Shown here: piece by piece, positions 26,866 to 35,708 of the stretch
Position numbering within the stretch: position 1 is the first letter of the stretch
Layout: each line of letters begins with the position of its first letter
DNA from: Mariniblastus sp.
GTDB taxonomy: Bacteria; Planctomycetota; Planctomycetia; Pirellulales; Pirellulaceae
Reading direction: 5' to 3'
DNA length: 47,706 nucleotides
Assembly (NCBI GenBank): GCA_014237975.1
Contig: JABACA010000018.1
Coordinates: 1 to 47,706 of the forward strand
Notes under the pieces: model-generated
The model's database searches: none
The model's input: the letters and a program-made list of their open reading frames with translations, nothing else
What the model was told of the DNA's origin: nothing
Program-made: the position numbers and the translations under genes

Positions 26866-27792
26866 TCATTTGCGCAGTTGACCGGCCGGTGTTCCCTCGG
26901 CCAGTTGCGCGATCGTCTCTTCGGTCGCCCGCTCGACCGCCGCTTGCCAGTCGTTCATGCCGGAGTATTCTTCCCGTTCGTAGGCAAAAATGATCGCCCG
27001 CGAACTGTTGACCACGGCACCCAGTCCCTGTGGGTCGAATCCCCCCGCCACATCGGCGGCCGTTCCTCCCTGGGCTCCCAAACCGGGGACCAGGAAAATC
27101 GTATTGGGCATTAACTGCCGCAGCTCGGCCAGTTGCTGTGGATAGGTTGCGCCGACGACGGCGCCAATCGAACCGTAGCCGTGCTGGCCCAAATGGGCGC
27201 TGTTTAATTCTTGTACCATCTGGGCGACCTGCTGGTAAACGGGTGTTCCAGATTCGACGACCTGTTCCTGCAACGTTTGGCTGCCGGGATTAGATGTCTT
27301 GACCAGTACGAAAATACCTGCCCCCGTGATGCGGCATTGCTCGACAAAAGGTTGCAGGCTATCGGCACCGAGGTATGGGTTGACGGTAAGTGAATCACAA
27401 CCCCATGGACTTGTTGGTTTCCTGCCAAGAAAACCGGCAGCATAAGCTTGCGCCGTTGAACCGATGTCTCCCCGCTTGGCATCCATGATGACCAACAATT
27501 GGTTTTGCTGCGCGTAGTCAACCACATGGGCCAGCGCGGCCATTCCCGCAGGACCTAGTTGTTCAAAAAATGCGGCCTGCGGTTTGACGGCCGGAACCAT
27601 GCCACAAACAGCGTCGATGATTTCACAACAGAACTGTTGATACGCCGCAGCCTTGACATTCCAATCAGCCGGTTCCAGATCTTTACGAATCGCTGGAGGT
27701 AATTGGTCCCACCGCGGGTCGAGCCCGACGATCAAGGGTGTTTGTTTGGATTGAATGGCCGCGATCAGGCGGTCGGCGAACTGGTTTTCCAT
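26866..27792 (-). CDS. pyrF: Orotidine 5'-phosphate decarboxylase (type 2)
   Basis: 308 residues from the ATG at 27792. The last step of UMP synthesis: OMP is decarboxylated to UMP. The catalytic motif [10 protein letters not shown] (Lys106, Asp104, Asp109) and the substrate loop [20 protein letters not shown] (Lys70) and [12 protein letters not shown] are all present. Length and the AFFE motif match the longer subfamily 2. The frame extends 28 codons upstream, but that part (from 27876) has no ribosome site and is not conserved-looking. Divergent from the SLC12-like gene. Confidence 0.95.
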   Translation of the reverse strand: MENQFADRLIAAIQSKQTPLIVGLDPRWDQLPPAIRKDLEPADWNVKAAAYQQFCCEIIDAVCGMVPAVKPQAAFFEQLGPAGMAALAHVVDYAQQNQLLVIMDAKRGDIGSTAQAYAAGFLGRKPTSPWGCDSLTVNPYLGADSLQPFVEQCRITGAGIFVLVKTSNPGSQTLQEQVVESGTPVYQQVAQMVQELNSAHLGQHGYGSIGAVVGATYPQQLAELRQLMPNTIFLVPGLGAQGGTAADVAGGFDPQGLGAVVNSSRAIIFAYEREEYSGMNDWQAAVERATEETIAQLAEGTPAGQLRK

Positions 27793-27922
27793 CGTGCCTG
27801 GTTTTCTTGCATTGGCAATAAAATCGATTAATTCAGTGTCTACATTTGATACAAAACGTGGAAAAACTGGAAGCATAGTATGAAACCCGGGATTTGGCCG
27901 TAGATCAGCGGATGGATCAGTA

Positions 27923-27949
27923 TTGATCAGTGGTTCTGCTTGGTATAAT
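27923..27949 (+). promoter_or_regulatory. Candidate promoter of the SLC12-like gene
   Basis: TTGATC (27923-27928) and TATAAT (27944-27949) are separated by 15 nt. The -10 box is perfect; the spacer is short. It would start transcription about 35 nt before the TTG start codon at 27991. Confidence 0.4.
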
Positions 27950-27990
27950 CCGAAGCTTTTCCTGTTCCCTGTCTCGCCCCAGTAACCACT

Positions 27991-30195
27991 TTGGATTCCC
28001 GGATCAAACCCAATTCGACTAACGGCATCGCCGCAGGATTCGGAACGTTGGGTGGCGTTTTTACGCCTTGCACGCTGACGATTTTAGGCGTCATCATGTT
28101 TCTGCGATTCGGCTATGTCGTGGGAAATGCGGGCGTGTTTTACGCGCTGTTGATTGTGGCCGTTTCCAAGGTCATTACGCTGTTGACCAGTTTTTCATTA
28201 TCGGCCATTGCCACCAATACACGGGTTGAAGGGGGCGGGGCCTATTTTTTGATCAGTCGCAGTTTGGGTGCCGAGTTTGGTGGTGCGATCGGGATCGTTT
28301 TCTTTTTTGCGCAGGCAATCGCCGTTGCCTTGTACGTGATTGGTTTCTCGGAAGTTCTCGTCAAGATGTTTGACGGTGTACCCATCGTTCTGGTGGGAAC
28401 ATTGACCAACGTGGTGGTCTTTGCCTGTGTTTACCTGGGCGCTGGTTGGGCGATTCGTATTCAGTACTTCATCTTGACCGTGCTGGGCCTGAGTTTACTT
28501 TCGTTTTATATCGGAGCGGTGGGGTCTTTCGATCCGGAATTGTTACGAGCTAACTGGAAGCCCGACTACCAGCCCGATCAAAGTTTTTACACGATGTTCG
28601 CCCTGTTTTTCCCAGCGGTGACCGGCATCATGGCGGGTGCCAACATGTCGGGTGACTTGCGGGAACCTTCCAAATCGATTCCACGCGGGACGATTGCGGC
28701 CGTCCTGGTGACAGCGGTTATCTACCTGAGCCAAGCCGTTTTGATGGGAGGTGCCAGTACCCATGATGAATTGGTGCACAATAACCTGGTGATTTCCGAG
28801 ATTGCCATCTGGCCCCTGTTGATTACGGCTGGAATTTTTGCCGCCACGTTGTCATCGGCGTTGGCCAGCATGATGGGCGCACCGAGGATCCTGCAGGCGG
28901 TTTGTAAGGACGGGATATTTCCTCGCATCAAGTTTTTCTCCAAGGGAAGTGGGCCCGCCAATGAGCCTCGTCGGGCCATTGTCCTTTCGTTTGTGATTGC
29001 ACAAGTCTGTATTTTGTTGGCCGATTTGAACACCATTGCTCCCTTGATCACCATGTGCTTCATGATCACGTATGGACTGTTGAACCTGGCCACGTTTTAT
29101 GAAGGGATTACCAAGAATCCAAGTTACCGGCCAAAGTTTCGGTTCTCGCATTGGACGTTGTCATTGGCGGGCGCGGTGGGGTGTTTTGCCGTGATGATCC
29201 TGATCAACTGGCTGTGGGCGCTGGTGTCCGTATTGGTCATGGCCGTCATCTATGCGTTTATTGCTCAAAAGCAGGTAGAGACCCGTTGGGGTGATGTCAA
29301 CAGTGGTCTGTTATTTGAGCGAACAAGAAAAAGTCTTCTCAAACTCGAAAAACAACTTTACCATCCCAAGAATTGGCGGCCCATTATTCTGGCACTCAGC
29401 GGAGCGAGTCGCGCCCGTCCCAGGCTGGCGATTTATGGTAACTGGTTTACTTCCGGCAGTGGCATCCTGGCCATTGGTCACGTCATCGAAGGTGATGTGG
29501 ACCAACGGATCGAGCGTCGGACCAACCAGGAACGGCTGATGCGCAGCTTTATTCGCGAGCAGTCGCTGGAGGCGTTCCCGGCCGTCATTGTTTCGCCGAC
29601 GCTGGCCGATGGTGTTGAATCGTTGGTCCAATGTCACGGGCTGGGTTCCCTGCGACCGAATACGGTTTTGATCGGTTGGCCCAGCGAAGATACAAGAGCG
29701 GATATTTTTTCTGCCAACCTCCGCACGGTTGCCAATCTTGGTCGCAGTATTATCGTCATGCGGCTGGCCGACTCGGTGGATGATCCCTGGCAAATACCGA
29801 TGGGCACTATCGATGTTTGGTGGAGAGGGGAGAAGAATGGCGAGTTGATGTTGATTCTGGCACACCTGTTGGTTAACAACACGGGCTGGCGTGGCCGGAC
29901 AATTCGGCTGATGCGGGTGATCGAATCGGAGGCCGGTCGAGAGGATGTGTTACAGCACTTGATCTCCTTGACAAAATCATCCCGGATCGATGCCGTCTGT
30001 GCAGTTCATGTAGGCAACGATCCCGCCAATATCATTCAGGAAGTTTCCAGAGACGCGGCGGTCGTTTTTCTGGGATTCGAGGTGGCTGATGAAGGTCGCG
30101 AATCCGATTTTATCCACCACATTCGCCACTTCAGTGGAGGACTTGAGCGGATTGCGTTTGTTTCCAGCGCGGGAGAAGTCTCGATTCACTCCTGA
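27991..30195 (+). CDS. SLC12-like cation-chloride cotransporter
   Basis: 734 residues. About 12 transmembrane helices occupy residues 15-430. The first is [20 protein letters not shown], followed by [20 protein letters not shown], which are hallmarks of the SLC12 (NKCC/KCC) branch of the APC superfamily. The remaining 300 residues are cytoplasmic and read as two alpha/beta halves ([19 protein letters not shown] and [15 protein letters not shown]), like the C-terminal domain of eukaryotic cotransporters. Known relatives move K+, Na+ and Cl- together. The start is TTG at 27991: a stop lies upstream and no ATG is available before the first helix. Confidence 0.85.
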   Translation: MDSRIKPNSTNGIAAGFGTLGGVFTPCTLTILGVIMFLRFGYVVGNAGVFYALLIVAVSKVITLLTSFSLSAIATNTRVEGGGAYFLISRSLGAEFGGAIGIVFFFAQAIAVALYVIGFSEVLVKMFDGVPIVLVGTLTNVVVFACVYLGAGWAIRIQYFILTVLGLSLLSFYIGAVGSFDPELLRANWKPDYQPDQSFYTMFALFFPAVTGIMAGANMSGDLREPSKSIPRGTIAAVLVTAVIYLSQAVLMGGASTHDELVHNNLVISEIAIWPLLITAGIFAATLSSALASMMGAPRILQAVCKDGIFPRIKFFSKGSGPANEPRRAIVLSFVIAQVCILLADLNTIAPLITMCFMITYGLLNLATFYEGITKNPSYRPKFRFSHWTLSLAGAVGCFAVMILINWLWALVSVLVMAVIYAFIAQKQVETRWGDVNSGLLFERTRKSLLKLEKQLYHPKNWRPIILALSGASRARPRLAIYGNWFTSGSGILAIGHVIEGDVDQRIERRTNQERLMRSFIREQSLEAFPAVIVSPTLADGVESLVQCHGLGSLRPNTVLIGWPSEDTRADIFSANLRTVANLGRSIIVMRLADSVDDPWQIPMGTIDVWWRGEKNGELMLILAHLLVNNTGWRGRTIRLMRVIESEAGREDVLQHLISLTKSSRIDAVCAVHVGNDPANIIQEVSRDAAVVFLGFEVADEGRESDFIHHIRHFSGGLERIAFVSSAGEVSIHS

Positions 30196-30447
30196 TTCCA
30201 CCGGGCGGGGCCATTTCAAAAAAGTTGAAATTATCCTGGTTTTCAGAGATTCATAAATAACTTGTGCAAGGCTGGTGGCTTGGTAGAATTTCCTGAGGCG
30301 GTTCTTCGATTTCCGGCTGGCTCGACCAGCACGGATTTCAAGTCGCCACCCCAACTGAATGTTCTGATTGAATGAGTCTTTTCCAACGGTTATGGCTTTC
30401 TACCTTCCAATTCCTGGTGTCTTAATAAGCCCTGCAGGAGCGCTACG

Positions 30448-31659
30448 ATGGCTCGATGTTTAATCTTTGCTTTAACCGTTTGTTTGGCGCTGGCTTCGGT
30501 TGTCCCCGCTCAAACGTTAACCACCGTGTTAGACAATGGTGCTTCGTCGAACCGAGTCGACATGATTTTTGTCGGTGACGGTTACCAGGACTTTGAGATT
30601 GAGACGACTTACGCCGGCCATGTGGACAACACGCTCGGGGCTTTTTTTAATCCCGGCATCAGTCCCTTTCCCCGCTACCAGAATTTCTTTAATGCTCACC
30701 GGGTCAATGTGATTAGCAATGAATCGGGGGCCGATGATCCTGTCAATAATATTTTTGTCGATACGGCACTGGATGCGTCCTACAATATGGGCGGGATCGA
30801 TCGATGTCTTTACTTTAGCACTTCCAAAGCCAACGCGGCCGTGACAACCGCGTTGAGTGGAACCGGTATTGATATCGACATGCGGCTGGGCAGTGTGAAC
30901 TCGGAGAAATACGGTGGTTGTGGTGGTCAGTGGGCGGTCTGGTCAGCCGGTAACAGCGCTGCCCTCGATATTGCCATCCATGAAGTTGGCCACTCGTTTG
31001 CCAATTTGGCTGACGAGTATTTCTACAGTGGTGATACATGGGGCGGGGGTGAGCCCGGCGAGGTAAATGTCACGTCTGACCCGGCTCTTGGTAAATGGGA
31101 TCGCTGGCTCGGCTACACCGATCCCGATTCGGACATCGGGGTCATCGATTATTATGAAGGAGCGCGGTACTACGATTTTGGACTGTATCGTCCCAGTGAT
31201 AATTCGATGATGCGTGCGCTAGATCGTCCGTTTGATGCGATCAGCCGCGAACGCTTTATCGAGGAGATCTACGAAGAAGTGGACCCGCTGGACGACTGGC
31301 AGAGTGAGGGCCCCGCTTATACATCGGGTGACGTCTTGTGGGTCGATTCCGTAGATCCATCGGTGATCAATGTTGAATGGTTTGTGGACGGAGTTTCTGT
31401 CGGGTTGCTTGGTGAATCAGTGACGGTTGACTCACTGGGACTGTCGAACGGGACGTTTACGGTCGAGGCCTTTGGCTATGATTCGATTCTTGATCATTCG
31501 TTTAGCGGAGATTCACTCGATTGGTGGCGACTTGCCGATACCACACCGCTGGAACAGACGGTGACGTGGAGCGTTTTCATGTCTGTCCCAGAGCCGGTAA
31601 CGGCGCCGCTACTCGGTGTTTTCATGATAACGATGGCTTTGGGCCGCCGTAGAAAATGA
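30448..31659 (+). CDS. Secreted M64-like metallopeptidase with PEP-CTERM-like tail
   Basis: 403 residues. A signal peptide (MARCLIFALTVCLALASVVP, cleavage near AQT) precedes an IgA peptidase M64-type domain. The active site HEVGHSFANLADEY carries zinc ligands His178 and His182 and catalytic Glu179; upstream VDMIFVGDGYQDFE is also typical. After it comes a beta domain (SVIN-VEWFVDGVSVG). The end reads VPEPVTAPLLGVFMITMALGRRRK: a PEP motif, hydrophobic stretch and Arg-rich tail, the layout of PEP-CTERM sorting signals processed by exosortase. Probably exported and surface-anchored. Confidence 0.85.
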   Translation: MARCLIFALTVCLALASVVPAQTLTTVLDNGASSNRVDMIFVGDGYQDFEIETTYAGHVDNTLGAFFNPGISPFPRYQNFFNAHRVNVISNESGADDPVNNIFVDTALDASYNMGGIDRCLYFSTSKANAAVTTALSGTGIDIDMRLGSVNSEKYGGCGGQWAVWSAGNSAALDIAIHEVGHSFANLADEYFYSGDTWGGGEPGEVNVTSDPALGKWDRWLGYTDPDSDIGVIDYYEGARYYDFGLYRPSDNSMMRALDRPFDAISRERFIEEIYEEVDPLDDWQSEGPAYTSGDVLWVDSVDPSVINVEWFVDGVSVGLLGESVTVDSLGLSNGTFTVEAFGYDSILDHSFSGDSLDWWRLADTTPLEQTVTWSVFMSVPEPVTAPLLGVFMITMALGRRRK

Positions 31660-31741
31660 TCACTGGTTCCATGCCACCCGAGATTGCCGGGGAACTTGTG
31701 CAGAACCGGGGCAATGCTAAAATCTCGTATTACGTTGCACA

Positions 31742-31756
31742 TTCCGCGGTGCGGAA
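31742..31756 (+). repeat. Perfect short hairpin 10 nt before tRNA-Pro
   Basis: TTCCGC-GGT-GCGGAA forms a 6-bp stem with 3-nt loop in the likely tRNA leader. A TTGTGC/TAAAAT promoter pair (31696-31701, 31718-31723; spacer 16 nt) sits upstream. The hairpin may affect leader processing. Confidence 0.45.
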
Positions 31757-31766
31757 CCAATGCAAA

Positions 31767-31841
31767 CGGGCTGTGGCGCAGTCTGGCTAGCGCGTTTGAC
31801 TGGGGGTCAAAAGGTCGCAGGTTCAAATCCTGTCAGCCCGA
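31767..31841 (+). tRNA. trnP: tRNA-Pro (anticodon GGG)
   Basis: 75 nt. The acceptor CGGGCTG pairs with CAGCCCG, with discriminator A. The anticodon stem TTTGA/TCAAA encloses CTGGGGG, giving anticodon GGG. The T arm is GCAGG-TTCAAAT-CCTGT with one G-U pair. CCA is not encoded. It reads CCC and CCU codons. Confidence 0.96.
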
Positions 31842-31950
31842 TTCGATTTTTCTGGAACAGATTCCAGGAACGAACATATTTTTCAAGTGGCCGTCGGCCA
31901 AGTCTCTGGCAAATCGGTGGAACAAATTATTCAGTGAAGGCTGGACCAAA

Positions 31951-32529
31951 GTGAATAGCGAAGAGGAAAATAACGATGATGGCAAGGCGTTGGTGATGGT
32001 ATTCGAGGACTTCGATACGGCTGCCGCTGCGGTCCATGCGCTGAATGACGGGAACTTCCCGACCGATCGAGTCGAGCTCGTGACGCATGATTTCAACCAA
32101 GAAACGCATGATGTGAAAACTCCAGCCGTTCATGAGACGTCGACCAGTTCGACCGTCTCACAAGGCGAGAAATGGGCTGCCGTTGGTGGAGGGGTTGGAG
32201 CTGTCGGTGCCATCATTGCGGCTGTCCTCACGCCGTTTCCGGGAGTCGGTTTGGCGATGATTGTCGTTGGTGGCGTGGCGGGGGGCCTGTACGGAGCAGT
32301 CGCCGGTTTGGAACATGCGGGCGAGGACGATGCGGTGGACTTGCCGACCCCTGGCGACTATCAAGAACTGGTCAAGCGAGGTCACAAGTTGGTAGTGGTG
32401 CATGGTACCCACGACGAAATGATGCAAGCCAGGGACCTGATTGAACACCTTCCATCCATTCATCGCCATTTACACTCGATCCGGGGACGTGAATTTCACG
32501 AGCACCCGGAACATTTAGATAGCGAGTGA
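31951..32529 (+). CDS. Small protein with central glycine-rich membrane segment, stress-type
   Basis: 192 residues from a GTG start with GAAGG about 10 nt upstream. The frame is open farther upstream, but that part covers tRNA-Pro, so the GTG is preferred. The N-terminus (VMVFEDFDTAAAAVHALNDG, VELVTHDF) resembles the ferredoxin-like fold of YflT/general stress proteins. The middle is a glycine-zipper-type hydrophobic segment (AAVGGGVGAVGAIIAAVLTP, VVGGVAGGLYGAVAG). The C-terminal half (HKLVVVHGTHDEMMQARDLIEHL) repeats the fold. Function unknown. Confidence 0.7.
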   Translation: MNSEEENNDDGKALVMVFEDFDTAAAAVHALNDGNFPTDRVELVTHDFNQETHDVKTPAVHETSTSSTVSQGEKWAAVGGGVGAVGAIIAAVLTPFPGVGLAMIVVGGVAGGLYGAVAGLEHAGEDDAVDLPTPGDYQELVKRGHKLVVVHGTHDEMMQARDLIEHLPSIHRHLHSIRGREFHEHPEHLDSE

Positions 32530-32695
32530 CATTCAATAATGGATAACCGAGTGGTTATTCAAACGGAGAAACAACGTCGAATCCAGGAACCAACTGCGTC
32601 TGTTCATCGTGTTGGAATAAACGAATCGCAAACCATTTATCCTTTCCATCAACTCGGGTGTTTTTTTCAGCTATCGGGTTGTTTTTCTTTGCCCG

Positions 32696-34030
32696 CTAGT
32701 CTCGCCCCGCCTGCCTGGTTTCCGTCTGGCTTTTCTTGATAAGCCTGACCCCACCCTTGGGAGCCATCGTGATGCTTCGTCTCACCATCGGTAAATCCGG
32801 TGGATCCAAAAGTTCCCACTCGGCTGAAGAGAGTAGCACACCCAGGGCAATTTTCAATTCAAACTCGGCAAACGCAGAACCGAGGCAGTGCCGGTGCCCG
32901 CCACCAAAGGGGATGAATTCATACGGTTTGTATTTTGTTTCCAGGAAACGCTCCGGTCTGAATGTTGCGGGGTCCTCGTACACGTCCGGGTTGAAATGAA
33001 GCAAGCTGATCGAAAAGCCGACATTATGCCCTGCCGGTACTTCGTAGCCGAGCAATTCCATCGGTGTGGTCAGTAACCGCATCATTTCCGTAATGATGGG
33101 CCGAATCCTCAGCGTTTCTTTGACAACCGCAGACAGGTAATCGAGTTGCGTGTAGGCAACCGGATCCGGGTCGGGTCCGAGTTGATCGATCTCCGATTTT
33201 GTCTTGGCAAACACGGCGGGGTTAAGCAGGATCCAGTACATGGCCCAGGCCATGGCAATCGCCGTTGTTTCGTGGCCGGCAATCAGCAACGTGTTCAGTT
33301 GGTCCGTCAGCTCATCTTCGGACATCCGGGAGCCATCGTCATACGTCGCCGCCATCAACAAGCTGAGGATGTCCTCTCCCATTTCGGTTTCGGTCCGCAG
33401 CGTTTCAATCTTATTTAAGATTTGGGAATAATATTCCTGTCGGTAGTTGGAAAAACGCCGCCAAGGGGGCCAGAATCTGTTCTGCAAAACGGTCGCAAAC
33501 ATGAAACTTGGGTGCAGGTTCTCCAGCATCCCTCGCACCAGATGCTTCATGGGTTGCACCGATTCACGTTGATGGAAACCAAATACAGTCTCCAGAATGA
33601 TCCACAGCGAAATAGCATGCCCTGTCTCCAGCATGTTGATCGGTTTGCCGGTTTCTACTTCACTCAGTACTTGCCTGGTGATCCTGGCCATTGAGTCGGC
33701 GTAGGCGTTCATTCGTTTTCCGGAGAAGGGAGGTCGCATCAACTTCCGGTCGTTACGGTGCTTTTTTCCATAACTGAGCAGGATCGATCCCTTGCCCAAG
33801 TAGGTGCTGGCGTTTTCCATGGCAAACGGTTTTAGATGTTCGGGGTTTTCCCGGAAGATCTGGGCCACGCCTTCGGGATTGCCCGTCATCACAATCGGGC
33901 CGTTTAAAGAATTGCAGAAGAAAGGATCGCCATATTTCGCTTTCCATTTTTCCATCGACCCGACGGGGTCTCTCAGCACCCGCATGCTCGTTAAAACAGC
34001 GGAAGTCGTACCTGGGGGAAGCTTGCTCAT
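32696..34030 (-). CDS. Cytochrome P450
   Basis: 444 residues. The heme-thiolate loop FIPFGGGHRHCLG has Cys382; the I-helix oxygen motif is LLIAGHETTAIAM; the K-helix ExxR is ETLRIRP; and PERF follows. The length and ordering match a soluble class bacterial P450, similar to CYP110-type enzymes. P450s insert oxygen into lipids, terpenoids or xenobiotics using electrons from a ferredoxin. No ferredoxin, reductase or terpene gene is adjacent, so the partner and substrate cannot be inferred. Start MSKLPPGTT at 34030. Confidence 0.93.
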   Translation of the reverse strand: MSKLPPGTTSAVLTSMRVLRDPVGSMEKWKAKYGDPFFCNSLNGPIVMTGNPEGVAQIFRENPEHLKPFAMENASTYLGKGSILLSYGKKHRNDRKLMRPPFSGKRMNAYADSMARITRQVLSEVETGKPINMLETGHAISLWIILETVFGFHQRESVQPMKHLVRGMLENLHPSFMFATVLQNRFWPPWRRFSNYRQEYYSQILNKIETLRTETEMGEDILSLLMAATYDDGSRMSEDELTDQLNTLLIAGHETTAIAMAWAMYWILLNPAVFAKTKSEIDQLGPDPDPVAYTQLDYLSAVVKETLRIRPIITEMMRLLTTPMELLGYEVPAGHNVGFSISLLHFNPDVYEDPATFRPERFLETKYKPYEFIPFGGGHRHCLGSAFAEFELKIALGVLLSSAEWELLDPPDLPMVRRSITMAPKGGVRLIKKSQTETRQAGRD

Positions 34031-34234
34031 GGTTGGCTCCTGGAATGGTTTTAGGCCATCTGAGAACTATCGAAAATAATACACGCTTAGTTCAGGGTAT
34101 TCCATCAGCCTGTTTTTTTCCGCTACACTGGGGGCACCCAGAAATTTGTTTCTTACAGCCAGGCAGTCTGCTAACCTCACCGCTGCTACCCGGAACTGTA
34201 TTCCAGCTGAACTATCGTTGAGAACGGAAAAATC

Positions 34235-35257
34235 ATGAAACGGAAATACTTTTTTAGCATTCTCCTCGCCGCGGCCGCGAGCTTGTCGATTCTGCCGGTT
34301 GAAGCCTGGAGTCAATCGAGTGCCAGCGATAACAATGCGGTTGTCCGGTTCGACTTCAACCTGAAACGGCTACGTCAAAATCCACTCGTGGGCAATTCAG
34401 GTGCGGAGCAAATGCTTGAGCAATTGGGTTCCAGCACCGACCTGAGCCAAGTGGACCTGAAAAAAGTTGAAAGGGTTTACGGTGGCATGGAAGCACCCGC
34501 CAACATGCAGGAAATTGAAAACATCGATCCGCCGGGCTCTAATCCGCAGCTCCTGCCAATCAATTTTTTTGTTCGGGTCATATTTTCTGACAAGGAAGCC
34601 GCTAACGCGATGTTAGATGCGCTGAAAAACAATAGCCGAACTTTTGAAGTCAATGGCAAGACGTATTACGGGCCACCCGCCGGCAGCAATCCAGAAAACA
34701 TCCGGGCCCACTTGGTCGACGGTAACCTATTTGAAATAGGCACCACCGATTACGTGCTCCGCTCCGGCCGGGATGTCTACACCAAGGAGCTGGACGCAAA
34801 CTGGGCCCTAATGCCAGAAACGGACGCCGTTCGAATCGCCGCCGATGTGGGCGGGATGCAGGCGCTGTTCGACGAAGGAATGGGGATGGCTCGTGATCAA
34901 GCCCCACCGGCAATGATGGGTCTGGTCCAAATGGGTTCGGATCTGGCTGGACTATCTGTCTCGATGGACATGGACTCCAAGCAGATGTTGGGCCTAACGT
35001 TTATCGCCAAGGATGCGAAAGGGGCTGAAAACATGAAAGACGGTGTGAACGGTCTTTTAGGCCTGGCCAAAATGCAAGCTCAACAGGGCATGGCCATGCT
35101 GCAGGATGAGCAGAAAGCCGCCGCGGAACAGGTCATGGATGCCCTGAAGGCGAAGACCGATGGGACCGCAGTCATGATTCAGCTCCCCAAGCCAGACGGC
35201 TTTGAAAAGATGATCGGCGGGATGTTGCAAGGCTTTGGGCCAGGTTCCGATTTTTAA
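34235..35257 (+). CDS. Secreted protein of unknown function
   Basis: 340 residues with a signal peptide (MKRKYFFSILLAAAASLSIL, cleavage near EAWSQ). The mature part is alpha/beta with no recognisable catalytic motif; segments include NPLVGNSGAEQMLEQLG, INFFVRVIFSDKEAANAML, LVDGNLFEIGTTDYVLRSG and a Met/Gln-rich helix (LLGLAKMQAQQGMAMLQ). The layout, with repeated FIAKDAKGAENMKDGV-like segments, resembles DUF3352-type secreted proteins, but that is not certain. It ends 31 bp before a strong terminator, so it is monocistronic. Confidence 0.75.
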   Translation: MKRKYFFSILLAAAASLSILPVEAWSQSSASDNNAVVRFDFNLKRLRQNPLVGNSGAEQMLEQLGSSTDLSQVDLKKVERVYGGMEAPANMQEIENIDPPGSNPQLLPINFFVRVIFSDKEAANAMLDALKNNSRTFEVNGKTYYGPPAGSNPENIRAHLVDGNLFEIGTTDYVLRSGRDVYTKELDANWALMPETDAVRIAADVGGMQALFDEGMGMARDQAPPAMMGLVQMGSDLAGLSVSMDMDSKQMLGLTFIAKDAKGAENMKDGVNGLLGLAKMQAQQGMAMLQDEQKAAAEQVMDALKAKTDGTAVMIQLPKPDGFEKMIGGMLQGFGPGSDF

Positions 35258-35287
35258 TCCACCCCGACCCGATTTCAAACAATTGAG

Positions 35288-35316
35288 CGCGTGGCTAGCC
35301 CAGCCACGCGTTTTTT
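35288..35316 (+). terminator. Rho-independent terminator after the secreted protein
   Basis: CGCGTGGCT-AGCCC-AGCCACGCG is a 9-bp perfect stem followed by TTTTTT (35311-35316). It begins 31 nt after the stop of the gene ending at 35257. Confidence 0.92.
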
Positions 35317-35580
35317 ATTTACCAACGGAGAAATTCAGGATCGAGTTCTGAAGTTGGCTAATCGCTGCCGCAATTTGCTCCCAGCCGACTACGGGCGACT
35401 GGCAAGCGTGTTGTTGACAGATATAAAGCGTGGGCTGCTCTTCTATCATCTGCAGTACCTGTTCTCGCGGTATCACCGTAGCGGGCAAGATCTTCTCATA
35501 TGCTGGCAAACCGTGCGTTTTTCAGGCATCGGGATGAACGATCTTGCGTGGGTCGGAAAAGTCGATTACCAAGGCAATAA
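35315..35580 (-). pseudogene. Decayed C-terminal end of a DUF255/YyaL-type thioredoxin-fold protein
   Basis: On the minus strand one frame reads IIALVIDFSDPRKIVHPDA, then a TGA, then KTHGLPAYEKILPATVIPR and TLYICQQHACQSPVVGWEQI up to a stop at 35315. The PTLYICQQHACQSPV segment matches the C-terminal ...AYVC-x-n-F-x-C-x-x-PV ending of DUF255/YyaL family proteins (about 700 residues when intact). Only about 90 residues remain and the frame is broken at 35522. Nothing upstream supports the rest, which would overlap the endonuclease gene start. Remnant is the best reading; a small Sec protein is unlikely. Confidence 0.5.
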
Positions 35581-35708
35581 TGTTTCTGCCTATTTCTGTC
35601 TGGCGGGGGAGCGGGAGTCGCTCCGATCGCCAGTACGGAAGAGGTGAAGCATTGAGGCAATTACCGGGTGGGACGCCCGGTTTTCGTAATTGGCAGGGAG
35701 GCCCGTGG

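Noticed and set aside
31684-31950. Upstream extension of the glycine-rich protein gene
   Set aside because: It runs through tRNA-Pro, which is certain, so the GTG at 31951 is the better start.
35522-35524. In-frame TGA as a second selenocysteine site
   Set aside because: It does not align with a known redox Cys, the upstream frame is not protein-like, and no loop structure like that at 23966 was seen; decay is more likely.
35291-35647. A 118-codon plus-strand frame between two genes
   Set aside because: It starts inside the terminator and overlaps the DUF255 remnant on the other strand; composition is random.
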